64,000 bases of DNA from Streptomyces sp. ISL-96. Lineage in GTDB: Bacteria > Actinomycetota > Actinomycetes > Streptomycetales > Streptomycetaceae. The notes beneath the pieces are model-generated. The model worked only from the letters and a program-made list of their open reading frames with translations. It made no database searches and had not been told where the DNA came from. Location of the stretch: the NCBI RefSeq assembly GCF_018614035.1, contig NZ_JAGGPA010000009.1, positions 1-64,000 of the forward strand. Reading direction: 5' to 3'. The first letter of the stretch is position 1. Each line of letters starts with the position of its first letter. The translations under genes were made by a program, and so were the position numbers. Positions 38,866 through 47,849 of the stretch are shown piece after piece.

Positions 38866-41800
38866 GTGACGTCCATGCCGCGCAGGCAGTTCCTGCAGTC
38901 CGCCGCCGGAACCGCCGTCGCGGCCGCGGCGATCGGGGGCCTGCCCCCGGCAGAGGCTTCGGCAGCCGAAGCCGCCACCCCCCTCCACCTCACCGCCGCC
39001 ACCAACGGCGCAGCCACCCCCACCACCCCCACCGGCCCACTCGTCGCCGAAGTCCAGAACATCCTCTGGGCAGTCCCGCGCGACGGCTCGCCCGCCACCG
39101 CCACCGCCCTCACCCCACCCGACCTCGAACCCAGCCGTCCCACCTGCTCCCCCGACGGCCGGCACATCGCCGCCGCCTGTTTCAAGGGCGGCCAGTTCCA
39201 CATCTGGGTGATGGCCAGGGACGGTTCCGGCCTGCGCCCCCTCACCGCCGACGGCCCGTGGGACGACCGAGCCCCCGCCTGGTCCCCGGACGGAACCCGC
39301 ATCGCCTTCTCCTCCGAACGCGGCGGCGACCCCGTCAAGGGCAGCCCGTACCGGATCTGGTCCGTCGACGTACGCACCGGAAAGCTGACCCAGCACACGG
39401 GACTGCCCGGCCAGCAGGGACCGGGCCAAGCCGCCGCCTGGGAGGACTTCGACCCGGTGTGGTCGCCGGACGGGGCAATGATCCTCTTCGTCCGAGGCAC
39501 CCTCGACGGCACCGCCCTCAAGTCCCGCACCCTCGCCGCCACCCCAGCCACCACAACCGGCCCCGTCACCGTCGAACACGCCGACCCCGGCCCCGGCAAT
39601 CTCCTCACCCCCGCCCTCTCCCCGGCAGGCCGCCGCGCCTGGCTCAGCACCCTCGCCCCCGCACCCGGCCGCTACGAGCAAGTCACCCTCGTCGTCGACG
39701 GCAAGCCCGCCCCCGTGGACGGCGAGATCGCCACCGCCCCGCCCCGCTGGCTCGACGACGAGCGGCTGCTGCTCACCGTCGACGGCCAGTTCCGCATCGT
39801 CCGCCCGCACCGCGACACGCCCGCCGTCACCGTCCCCTTCGCGGCGACGCTCCCCGTCGTACGCCCCCGCTACCGCACCAAGACGTACGACTTCGAGCCC
39901 GACCGCGCCCGCCCCGTACGCGGCATCCACCTCCCCGCACTCTCTCCCGACGGCGCCTCCGTCGCCTTCGCCGCGCTCAACGCCCTCTGGGTCGCCCCCA
40001 CATCAGGCACATCCACCGCCACCCCCCGCAAGCTGGTCCAAGCCGCCCCCACCACCTACCTCCAGGGCACCCGTCTGGACCCCCGACGGCCAGGCGCTGC
40101 TGTACGTCGACGACCGCGACGCCGGGCTCAACGCCGTACGCCGCCACGACCTGACCACCGGCAGGGACACGTCACTCACCGGACCGGGCCGCGTCCATGC
40201 CGCCCTCTCCCCGGACGGCAAGCGCCTGGCCGCACTCGACCTGGCCGGAAACCTGATCGTCCGCGACCTCGCCACCGGCGCCGAACAGACCCTCGCCGCC
40301 CCGCTCGCAGGCGGCGGACTGCCCGGCCGCCCCAGCTTCTCGCCGGACGGCCGCTACCTCGCGTACTGCGACCGCAACCGCCTCAACCTCCGCCACCGCG
40401 AGGGCTACAACCTCATCCGCGTCGTCGACACCACCACCGGCGCCTCCCGCCTCCACCCCCTCGCCCCGCACATCTCGCTCTCCGACCGGTACGCGTCCGG
40501 CCCGGTCTGGTCCCCCGACGGCCGGACCATGGCCTGCGTCAGCGAGTCGGCCCTGTGGCTGCTCCCGGTCAGCCCGGACGGCACCCCCACCGGGGACCCA
40601 CACCGCATCACCGCCGACGACGAGCCCGCCGACCACCCCTCCTGGTCCGCCGACTCCCGTACGCTCCTCTACCTCTCGGGCACCCGCCTCCGCCTCCACC
40701 CGCTCGGCGGCGGTGACGGCGGCCGCCCCCGCACCGTCCCCGTCCGCCTCACCTACCGCCGCCAGGCCCCCGTCGACACAGTTGTCCACGCGGGCCGCCT
40801 CTGGGACGGGACGGCCGCGACCGGCGGCGACGCGTTCCGCGAGAACGTCGACATCCTCGTCCGATCCGGCCGCATCACGGCAGTCGAGCCCCACCGTCCA
40901 GGCCGTCGCACGACCCGCCGCGTCGACGCCTCCGCCCGCACCGTCCTGCCCGGCCTGTGGGACACGCACACCCACCCGTGGCAGTACACGTACGGCGCAC
41001 GCCAGCCCGCGCTGAACCTGGCGTACGGCATCACGACCACCGTCTCCCTCGGCGGTTTCAGTTACGAGCAGGCCCGCCTCCGCGAAGACATCACCTCCGG
41101 CCGCCTCGCCGGACCGCGCCTGCTCACCACCGGCGAACTCCTCGACGGCTCCCGCGTGGCGTACAGCATGGGCCGAGCCCACACCACCCGCGCCGGCCTT
41201 CGCCGCTCCCTGTCCCGTGGCGAGGCCCTTGCCTGGGACTTCGTGAAGACGTACGTCCGCGCCCCGGCCTGGGTGATGGAGGAGGCGGCCCGCTTCGGCC
41301 ACGAACGGCTCGGCGTATCTTCCGGCTCCCACCTCTGCTCGCAGGGCATCCAGACCGGCCAGGACCTGACCACCCACCTCGTCGCCACCGAACGCGCCGA
41401 CCACGGGCACGGCGCGACGGCAGGCGGAGTCACCCACCAGGACACCGTCGAGAACTACACGCGCGGCGGCCTGAGCCTGATCGAGACCCCCTTCACCGCC
41501 GGCCACCTCCTCGCCGACACCCCGGAGCTCGCCGACGACCCGAGGGTGACGGCGATGATGCCCCCGTGGGACGCCCAGGCGGTCCGCGCACTGGCGGCAA
41601 GAACACCCACCGCGAGCGAGCGCCTGGCCCTGCGCCGCGAGATGACCACCGTACGTACCGTCACCAAGGGCGGCGGCCAGGTGGCCCTGGGCACGGATTC
41701 ACCGATCACCCCCGTGGGCCTCTTCCTGCACCTGGCCCTGCGAGCCCTGGTCCGCCACGGATTCTCCCCCTCCGAGGCACTGCTCACGGCGACCGCGATC

Positions 41801-42073
41801 CCGGCGGCGATCTTCGGCGCGGCCCAGGACCTCGGCACGGTCGCACCGGGAAGGCTCGCGGACCTGACGATCATCGACGGCGACCCGTTCACGGACTTCG
41901 ACGACCTGACGAAGACGGACAGGGTGCTGATCGCGGGCCGCCCCCATGAGCGGGCAGCCCTGGAGCGTGCGTACACAAAGCCGGCCGTCCGGGAGCGGTA
42001 CGAAAAAGACCCCCGCTTTCGCGAGGGTCTTTCGTCTGTGCGCCGCCAGGGACTCGAACCCCGGACCCGCTGA
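38866..42073 (+). pseudogene. PD40-amidohydrolase fusion protein, frameshifted
   Basis: The original product would be ~1070 residues. A Tat signal (MPRRQFLQSAAGTAVAAAA) leads into WD40/TolB-like PD40 repeats (WSPDGTRIAFSSERGG, WSPDGAMILFVRG and others). After a frameshift at about 40070-40072 these continue as VWTPDGQALLYVD through FSPDGRYLAYCD. The C-terminal metal-dependent amidohydrolase has GLWDTHTHPWQ (HxH), SSGSHLCSQG, ADHGHGAT and GTDSPITP, so all ligands are intact. One C too many in a short C run (or two missing bases) puts the halves in different frames: 38866 to about 40072, and from there to 42073. The last 35 bases run antisense into tRNA-Lys copy 2, so the native stop may also be lost. 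Sequencing error is possible. Confidence 0.8.
42003..42034 (-). terminator. Terminator of tRNA-Lys copy 2
   Basis: AAAAGACCC.. and ..GGGTCTTT form a stem just 3' of the tRNA on its strand, embedded in the tail of the opposing amidohydrolase frame. Confidence 0.75.
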
Positions 42074-42112
42074 TTAAGAGTCAGCTGCTCTAACCAACTG
42101 AGCTAGCGGCGC
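42039..42112 (-). tRNA. tRNA-Lys (anticodon CTT), copy 2
   Basis: This 74-nt tRNA is identical base for base to copy 1 (35037-35110); the flanks differ, including unlike terminators, so only the mature gene is conserved. No CCA is encoded. Confidence 0.97.
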
Positions 42113-42184
42113 TTGACTCGTAAATAGTACCTGGTCCGTAGGGGTGCCCGGGACCACGGCCGGCCGCCGGGCCGGTGGCCCGCG

Positions 42185-42943
42185 TCACAGCGCCAGCGAC
42201 AGCACCACCGGCGCCGCCCTGCGGTTCAGGGTGTCCGCCGCCGAACGCAGGCGGTGGGCGTGCTCCAGCGGCAGGGACAGGGCCAGACAGCCCACGGAGG
42301 AGCCGGCCGTGAGCGGTACGGCCGCGCAGACCGTGCCCACCGCGTACTCCTGGAGGTCGAGGACCGGCACCGTGGCGGGCTGGCTGTCCAGCGTGGAGAA
42401 CAGGACCCGCTCGCTGGTGATCGTCTTCGACGTCAGCCGGGCGGTCTTGTGCCGGGACAGGTGATCCCGGCGGCCGTTCTGGTCGAGCTGGGTGAGCAGG
42501 CACTTGCCGATCGCGCTCGCGTGGGCCGCCGACCTGAAGTCCACCCACTCGTTGACCTTGGGCGTACGCGGCCCGTCGGCGACCTGCATGACCTTGATCT
42601 CGCCGTCGATGTACCGGCTGATGTAGATCGCCGCGCCCACCGTGTCGCGCAGCTGGTCGAGCGTCTGCTGCAGCTTGACCTGGAGTGCCTCGCGCCGGGT
42701 GGAGCCCGACCCGAGCAGGACGAGCGAGTCGCCGACGACGTACGCGCCGTCCGCCACCTGCTCGACGTACCCCTCGCGGCGCAGCATCAGCAGCAGGGAG
42801 GTCAGGTGGGCGGTCGGGAGTCCGGTCTCGCGGGCGATCTGTACATCGGTCACACCGCTCCCGTGCCTGGAGACCGTCTCCAGCACACGCAGGGCGTACT
42901 GCACCGAGTGGAACGGTGCTTTCGGCTCCGGCTTCAGCGCCAC
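42185..42943 (-). CDS. IclR-family transcriptional regulator
   Basis: The 252-residue protein has an N-terminal winged helix (SVQYALRVLETVSRHGSGVT, VQIARETGLPTAHLTSLL). The C-terminal IclR effector domain shows IYISRYIDGEIKVMQV, RSAAHASAIGKCLL and the late AVGTVCAAVPLTAGSSVGCLALS. IclR proteins sense small organic acids and related ligands. It lies downstream of, and in the same direction as, the Ehu-type transporter genes but is separated by a strong hairpin, so it has its own promoter. Control of the transporter is a reasonable guess. Confidence 0.9.
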   Translation of the reverse strand: MALKPEPKAPFHSVQYALRVLETVSRHGSGVTDVQIARETGLPTAHLTSLLLMLRREGYVEQVADGAYVVGDSLVLLGSGSTRREALQVKLQQTLDQLRDTVGAAIYISRYIDGEIKVMQVADGPRTPKVNEWVDFRSAAHASAIGKCLLTQLDQNGRRDHLSRHKTARLTSKTITSERVLFSTLDSQPATVPVLDLQEYAVGTVCAAVPLTAGSSVGCLALSLPLEHAHRLRSAADTLNRRAAPVVLSLAL

Positions 42944-43029
42944 GGTTTCCCCCTACCAGGTTGTGACCGTTTGCATCCGTTCCACGATAGCCGCCAAGAC
43001 CGCCTTACGGGGCTGGTGTTGACGACATT

Positions 43030-43065
43030 GTGGCGCGCCCCGGCTTCATAAGCTGGGGCGCGCCA
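43030..43065. terminator. Hairpin terminator after ehuA-type gene
   Basis: GTGGCGCGCCCCGGCT and AGCTGGGGCGCGCCAC pair almost perfectly around a TCATA loop. It lies 45 bp past the ATPase stop on the minus strand. Confidence 0.85.
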
Positions 43066-43083
43066 CTCTGGCATATGCCAGAG
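43066..43083. promoter_or_regulatory. 18-nt perfect palindrome between ehuA and iclR genes
   Basis: CTCTGGCATATGCCAGAG is fully palindromic with no spacer and touches the terminator. It could be an operator for the IclR regulator (starts at 42943) or part of an extended termination structure. Confidence 0.4.
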
Positions 43084-43109
43084 GCGGGATTTCGGCCCGG
43101 ATGGAGAGG

Positions 43110-43865
43110 TCAGAGCACCGCGCCGAGGAATTCGCGGGTACGTTCGTGCTCCGGATCGTTGAAGATCTTCTCCGGAGATCCGGACTCGATGACCCGCCCC
43201 GCGTCGAACATCAACACGTCGTCCGAGATGTCCCGTGCGAAGTTCATCTCGTGCGTGACGCAGAGCATGGTGATGTCGGTCGTACGGGCGATGTCGCGCA
43301 GTACGTCGAGCACGCCCGCCACCAGCTCCGGGTCCAGCGCCGACGTCACCTCGTCCAGCAGCAGCACCTGCGGACGCATCGCCAGCGCCCGCGCGATGGC
43401 CACCCGCTGCTGCTGGCCGCCGGAGAGCTGCGTGGGCTTCGCGTCCTGCTTGTCGGCGAGCCCGACCAGATCCAGCAGGCCCTTGGCGCGCTCGGCGGCT
43501 TCGTCCTTCGACATGCCGAGAACCCGCACCGGCGCCTCGGTGACATTGCGCAGGACGTTCATATTCGGAAAGAGATTGAACTGCTGGAACACCATTCCGA
43601 TGTTCTTGCGCACCTCGCGGACTTCTTTCTCGCCCGCCGGGAAGAGCTGCCCGCCGTTCACCTTGATGACGCCCTCGTCGGGCTTCACCAGAGTCATCAG
43701 CAGCCGCAGGATCGTGGTCTTGCCCGACCCCGAGGGCCCGATGAGCGTCACGTGCTTTCCGCTCTGGACCGAGAAACAGAGATTGTCCAGGACGGTGTTG
43801 TCGCCGAATCTCTTGGTGACGTTGTCGAAACGGATCAGTTCATTGGGGGTTGGCTCAGCGGACAA
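43110..43865 (-). CDS. ehuA: Polar-amino-acid/ectoine ABC transporter ATPase (EhuA-type)
   Basis: This 251-residue ATPase has Walker A GPSGSGKTT, the Q-loop in VFQQFNLFPNMNVL, signature LSGGQQQRVAIARAL, Walker B VLLLDEVTSALD and the switch His in CVTHEMNFA. It starts at TTG 43865 and overlaps the upstream permease gene by 11 bp. It energises the EhuC/EhuD permeases. The gene order B-C-D-A and the paralogue type match ectoine/hydroxyectoine importers of actinobacteria; a generic glutamine-type substrate remains possible. Confidence 0.85.
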   Translation of the reverse strand: MSAEPTPNELIRFDNVTKRFGDNTVLDNLCFSVQSGKHVTLIGPSGSGKTTILRLLMTLVKPDEGVIKVNGGQLFPAGEKEVREVRKNIGMVFQQFNLFPNMNVLRNVTEAPVRVLGMSKDEAAERAKGLLDLVGLADKQDAKPTQLSGGQQQRVAIARALAMRPQVLLLDEVTSALDPELVAGVLDVLRDIARTTDITMLCVTHEMNFARDISDDVLMFDAGRVIESGSPEKIFNDPEHERTREFLGAVL

Positions 43866-44505
43866 GACGACGCTCCAAGGCTCGCAAGAGAAGAGAAGCC
43901 GGGTAGGCGATGAGGATGAAGGCGACGCCGACGACGGTCAGCGGCTCGGCGTACTGGAAGGTCTCCGCGCTCGCCAGCCGGGCCTGCTGGAGCATCTCCA
44001 GTACGCCGATGGCCATGAGCAGCGGAGTGTCCTTCAGCATCGAGATCACGTAGTTGCCCAGCGCGGGCACGATCCGGCGGATCGCCTGCGGCAGGATGAC
44101 CGCGAACCAGGTGCGCGAGGCCGGCAGGCTGAGCGCCGTGGCCGCCTCCCACTGTCCGACCGGAACCGCGTCGATGCCGGCCCGGTAGACCTGTGCGGTG
44201 TACGTCGAGTAGTGCAGCCCGATCGCGAGCGTTCCGGTGACCAGTGCCGAGGCCTGCACGCCCCACTCCGGCAGCACGAAGAAGAAGAAGAACAACTGCA
44301 CCAGCAGCGGGGTGTTGCGGATGAACTCGGTCACGACGTTCACCGGCCAGCGCACCCAGCGCGGCCCGCGGTATCCGATCGCCCAGACGAGGCCGAGCGT
44401 GAAGGAGAGCAGTGAGCCGAGCACCAGCACCTGGAGCGTGACGAGCAGCCCGTCCCAGAACGTCGGCATGAAGTCCGCGACGGCGGACCAGTCCCAGTTG
44501 TTCAT
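43855..44505 (-). CDS. ehuD: ABC transporter permease (EhuD-type)
   Basis: The 216-residue inner-membrane permease of the polar-amino-acid family (HEQRO/His-Glu-Gln type) starts MNNWDWSAVADFMPTFWDGL, a start typical of EhuD. It has about five helices. The ATPase-coupling EAA loop reads QWEAATALSLPASRTWFAVI, followed by LPQAIRRIVPALGN. It is coupled to ehuC by a four-base overlap and to ehuA by 11 bases. Confidence 0.85.
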   Translation of the reverse strand: MNNWDWSAVADFMPTFWDGLLVTLQVLVLGSLLSFTLGLVWAIGYRGPRWVRWPVNVVTEFIRNTPLLVQLFFFFFVLPEWGVQASALVTGTLAIGLHYSTYTAQVYRAGIDAVPVGQWEAATALSLPASRTWFAVILPQAIRRIVPALGNYVISMLKDTPLLMAIGVLEMLQQARLASAETFQYAEPLTVVGVAFILIAYPASLLLRALERRLVR

Positions 44506-45185
44506 CGCGTGCCTCCGGCTCCGGCGGCTGCGGCGGTGATCCCGATACCGGCCTTGGTCTTGCGCTCAAGCGCCCGCATGCCGCGGGTGAGGACGAAGGC
44601 GATCACGAAGTAGATCACCAGGGTCACCGAGTAGATCTCCACGCTTTCCTGGGTCGCCAGGCGCACCAGGTAGGCGGAGAACGACGTGTCGGCCACGCCG
44701 AGCAGCGACACCAGCGCCGTGCCCTTGAGCAGCTCGATCAGCAGGTTGTTGAAGGGCGGGATCATCTCGGGCACCGCCTGCGGGAGCAGGATGAGCCGCA
44801 TCCGCTGCCAGGGCGTGAAGCTGAGCGCGACGCCCGCCTCGCGCTGCGCGGGGGTCACCGAGTTCAGCGCGCCGCGCACGACCTCGGCGCCGTACGCCCC
44901 GTACGAGAGTCCCAGCGCCAGGACGGCCGCCCACATCGGGACGAGCGCCCAGCCGAGGAGTCCCGGCATCACGAAGAACAGCCAGAACATCAGCACCAGC
45001 GCGGACGTGCCGCGGAAGACCTCGGTGTAGAAGCCCGCCAGGAAACGCACGACGCGGGAGCGGTGGGTGCGGGCGATGCCGATGCCGAAGGCCACGACGG
45101 CCGCCAGGGCGGCGCTGTACACGGTGAGCTGGATCGTGATCCAGATGCCGGGGAGTATCCAGTTGGTCCACAGTCCGGCTGTCAT
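44502..45185 (-). CDS. ehuC: ABC transporter permease (EhuC-type)
   Basis: The 227-residue permease starts at ATG 45185 (MTAGLWTNWILPGIWITIQL), overlapping the ehuB stop as ATGA. It has five membrane helices and the EAA-type coupling loop (AQREAGVALSFTPWQRMRLI, then LPQAVPEMIPPFNN). It should form a heterodimer with the EhuD-type protein in the membrane. Confidence 0.85.
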   Translation of the reverse strand: MTAGLWTNWILPGIWITIQLTVYSAALAAVVAFGIGIARTHRSRVVRFLAGFYTEVFRGTSALVLMFWLFFVMPGLLGWALVPMWAAVLALGLSYGAYGAEVVRGALNSVTPAQREAGVALSFTPWQRMRLILLPQAVPEMIPPFNNLLIELLKGTALVSLLGVADTSFSAYLVRLATQESVEIYSVTLVIYFVIAFVLTRGMRALERKTKAGIGITAAAAGAGGTR

Positions 45186-46084
45186 TTGCACAGCTCCTCT
45201 GCGGTCATCGTGGTCATCTCGGCCTTGGTGAAGCCGAACGGCTGGAGGATCCTGAAGAGTTCGCCGCTCTTCTTCATCTTGTGGATCTCCACGTTGAAGG
45301 CGTCGCGCAGTTCGGCGTCGTCGAGCCGGAAGGCGAAGCCTCCGCCGTCGACTTTCTTCTTGCCCTCCACGAGCGGCGCGAAGGGCTTCGTGGCCTCGGC
45401 CCTGGTGCTCTTCTTCACCACGCCGCGGCTGGTCAGCGCGGTGCCCGCGAAGACGTCGACACGGCCGGACTCCACGGCGTTCAGGCCGGCGACCGGGTCC
45501 GGGAAGATGGTGATCTCCTTGCGCGGGACGCCTGCGGCGACCGCGTAGTCGATCTCGGCGTACCCGGCGCCGGTGGCTATCTTCGCCTTGGCCTCGACGA
45601 CGTCCTGGTACGAATGAAGCTTCTTCGGGTTGCCCTTGCGCACGATGAACGAGTCGAGCATCTGGTACTCGGGGTCGGCGAAGAGGACCTGGGCGCAGCG
45701 CTCCTTGTTGATGTACATCCCGGCGGAGACCACGTCGAACTGCTGCGACTGAAGGCCCGGGATGAGCGACGAGAAGTCGGTGGGGGAGGGCTGGACGCTG
45801 GGCACGCCGAGCCGCTTGAAGATCACCTTCGCGAGCTCCACCGCCTCGCCGGTGAATGCGCCCTGCTCGTCGATGTATCCGTACGGAGCCTCGCCCGCGA
45901 TGCCGAGCCGGACCGTACCCTGCGACTTCAGCCGGGCGAGCGTGTCGCCCGACGGAACCTTGCTGCAGCCGGCCGCGCCGAGCGCCCCCGCGGCACCCAG
46001 CGCGGCCGTGCCGAGCAGAAGCGAGCGCCGGCGTATGGAGTGTCTTGTTGTGCTTCCTGAGTCGTTCCCTGGTGGTGGAGCCAT
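45182..46084 (-). CDS. ehuB: Substrate-binding lipoprotein of the ABC transporter (EhuB-type)
   Basis: This 300-residue extracellular binding protein is first in the operon. A Tat-like RRRSLLLGTAALGAAGALG signal ends in lipobox GAAGCS. The family 3 fold follows, with VRLGIAGEAPYGYIDEQGA, FDVVSAGMYINKERCAQVLF and AVESGRVDVFAGTALTSRG. The IAGEAPYGY and AGM.IN.ERC segments are those of ectoine/hydroxyectoine-binding EhuB proteins, which is the basis for the substrate call; no ligand residue is proven here. It is divergent from the DUF3830 gene by 107 bp. Confidence 0.82.
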   Translation of the reverse strand: MAPPPGNDSGSTTRHSIRRRSLLLGTAALGAAGALGAAGCSKVPSGDTLARLKSQGTVRLGIAGEAPYGYIDEQGAFTGEAVELAKVIFKRLGVPSVQPSPTDFSSLIPGLQSQQFDVVSAGMYINKERCAQVLFADPEYQMLDSFIVRKGNPKKLHSYQDVVEAKAKIATGAGYAEIDYAVAAGVPRKEITIFPDPVAGLNAVESGRVDVFAGTALTSRGVVKKSTRAEATKPFAPLVEGKKKVDGGGFAFRLDDAELRDAFNVEIHKMKKSGELFRILQPFGFTKAEMTTMTAEELCK

Positions 46085-46191
46085 GGGCGCGCGGCTACCC
46101 GGCCCCAGGCCAGGTATGCCGACGAATTCCAGCCCCTGTTCGCGGCGTGCCGCGGTGGGTGCACTCTTGACCCGCTGGGGACCATGAGGAC

Positions 46192-46692
46192 ATGACCGAC
46201 CGATTCGTGGACGTATCGCTCGACAAGCGCGGTGTGCGCTGCACCGCGAAACTCCTGGACGACAGGGCGCCTGTCACCTGCGAGGCGGTGTGGCAGGCGC
46301 TTCCCCTGGGCGGGGACGTCTATCACGCGAAGTACGCCCGTAACGAGATCTACGCCCTGGTTGCCCCCTTCGCCGAACAGGAGCCGCCGCTGGAGAACCC
46401 CACCGTCACCCCCATCCCCGGCGACCTCTGCTACTTCTCCTTCTCCGACACCCAACTGGGCACGGCCTCCCACGGCTACGGCCCGCAGCCCACGCTCCGG
46501 GCCGGCCACGGCGTAGTCGACCTGGCCCTCTTCTACGAACGCAACAACCTGCTGCTCAACGGCGATACGGGCTGGGTCCCCGGCATCGTCTGGGGCACGG
46601 TGGTGGAAGGCCTGGACCGGATGGCCGATGCCTGCCAGGACCTCTGGCGGTCGGGCGCGGTGGGCGAAACGCTCACTTTTCGACGGGCATAG
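46192..46692 (+). CDS. DUF3830 family protein (cyclophilin-like fold)
   Basis: The 166-residue protein from ATG 46192 (MTDRFVDVSLDKRGVRCTAK) shows DUF3830 blocks: CEAVWQALPLGGDVYHAKYA, NEIYALVAPF, TVTPIPGDLCYFSFSD and DLALFYERNNLLLNGDTGW. The family has a small beta-barrel related to cyclophilin-like domains and is often found beside amino-acid or ectoine transport and catabolic genes, as here. A role in that pathway is inferred. Its last ~127 bp are duplicated at 51401-51527, so its 3' end seems to be an integration or recombination site. Confidence 0.85.
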   Translation: MTDRFVDVSLDKRGVRCTAKLLDDRAPVTCEAVWQALPLGGDVYHAKYARNEIYALVAPFAEQEPPLENPTVTPIPGDLCYFSFSDTQLGTASHGYGPQPTLRAGHGVVDLALFYERNNLLLNGDTGWVPGIVWGTVVEGLDRMADACQDLWRSGAVGETLTFRRA

Positions 46693-46696
46693 GTGA
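46568..46696 (+). repeat. Direct repeat, left copy (3' end of DUF3830 gene)
   Basis: The last ~125 bp of the gene plus GTGA beyond its stop match 51401-51527 at about nine bases in ten by eye, with one 2-nt gap. Most differences fall at third codon positions, so both copies have been under coding selection. Confidence 0.88.
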
Positions 46697-46724
46697 AAGC
46701 GGCATCGCGCGGGCCATCCCGCTG

Positions 46725-47288
46725 TTACTCCCCAAGCCTCTGGGTGTCCAGATCCAAGTCGAACGGCGCAGGCAATCGAATGAGCGTTCCGTACGGGTGG
46801 GGCCCGTCGGCTCGTGTATAGCCGAGTTTGCCCGGTTCGGAGTACAAGGTCAGGCTGCGCTCCTGACGATCGACCAGCAAGAAGAGTGGCGCGCCGTACT
46901 CGGCATATCGCTTCCTCTTCACAACACGGTCGGTTTCGCCGTTGGACTCCGAAGTCACTTCAACGATCAAGAGCGTGTCCTCCGGGAGGAGGGCCCCGGC
47001 CCCCTTTGCTGCCGCAGCGGGGACTACTGCAATATCCGGGACGTACCAGTTCGATGACCCGGGGAGATCCAGGTTTCCTGAGCCTGTGACACAGCCGAGT
47101 TCGCGGGCCCGTGGACGGATCTGATCGCGGATCACCTCTGCGGCCGCTTCATGGTCCCAGGTCGGCGACACCGGCTCGATAACCCCTTCCACAATTTGGG
47201 CGCGGTCACCTTTGATGCGTTGGACCGCGTACTTCAGGGCCCGCTCCGGGTCCACGCCGGCGTTGTAGTCGGCAGGCGCAGTCGTCAT
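46725..47288 (-). CDS. Uma2-family (DUF820) nuclease-like protein
   Basis: The 187-residue protein starts at ATG 47288 (MTTAPADYNAGVDPERALKY). DUF820 blocks are AQIVEGVIEPVSPTWDHEAA, YVPDIAVVP (Asp), LLIVEVTSESNGETDRVVKR (Glu of E-V-T-S) and APLFLLVDRQERSLTLY. The fold is that of PD-(D/E)XK nucleases; no biological role is established. It lies just inside the segment bounded by the DUF3830 repeat and reads towards it, so it is probably part of the inserted DNA. Confidence 0.88.
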   Translation of the reverse strand: MTTAPADYNAGVDPERALKYAVQRIKGDRAQIVEGVIEPVSPTWDHEAAAEVIRDQIRPRARELGCVTGSGNLDLPGSSNWYVPDIAVVPAAAAKGAGALLPEDTLLIVEVTSESNGETDRVVKRKRYAEYGAPLFLLVDRQERSLTLYSEPGKLGYTRADGPHPYGTLIRLPAPFDLDLDTQRLGE

Positions 47289-47487
47289 GCGACATCCTTC
47301 CACTGAGCAACTGCCAGGCCGGCCAGTTGAGTCGTCACAGAATCAGTTTCGTGAGTCAGTCACGGAGTGGCCCACTGGTTCGGCTGAGCCTGCGCCATGA
47401 CTTGTGACGTTGGACGTCGCTGACACGCACGTACGCCGCCCTCACTCACTTTAGTAGATCGAGCGCTGGTCTTCTGAGTTAGGAATT

Positions 47488-47650
47488 CTAGACATAGGGC
47501 CTCGGATCGGTGTTCCAGGCAGCGATCCAGTTGCGGCTGAAGCGGGAATGGGCAAGCAGCCACTTTTTGATGACAGGTGTCTTGTGGATGGCGTAATTGT
47601 TGTCGCAGATCAGGTGGACATCCAGGCAGTCCGGTACCTCTTTGCCCGTT
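47488..47650 (-). mobile_element. IS630-family transposase remnant with internal deletion
   Basis: The minus strand reads VPDCLDVHLICDNNYAIHKT, PVIKKWLLAHSRF, the catalytic DDE-domain block of IS630 transposases. It is fused directly to IAAWNTDPRPYV, which is normally ~50 residues nearer the C-terminus. The N-terminal two thirds and the SWLN..E block are absent. It is a dead relic marking transposition inside the inserted segment. Confidence 0.8.
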
Positions 47651-47775
47651 CCGGGACTCCGGGCATCATCGGCGGCACGGGCTGGGGGTGGGGGAGCCGG
47701 TGTGGAACTGGCGGCGGCAGGAAGGTAGAGCACGCGCCCTGCCATCCGGACTGCGCCTGCGCCTGATACAGCACG

Positions 47776-47815
47776 ACGGCCCCCGCACCCGGGCGGTATC
47801 GGGTGTGGGGGCCGT
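47776..47815. terminator. Terminator of the wall-anchored protein gene
   Basis: ACGGCCCCCGCACCCG pairs with CGGGTGTGGGGGCCGT (one G-U) around an 8-base loop, 34 bp past the stop at 47850 on the minus strand. Confidence 0.85.
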
Positions 47816-47849
47816 TTGTCACACCGGCACTACGTGCGCGTAGCCAGGG

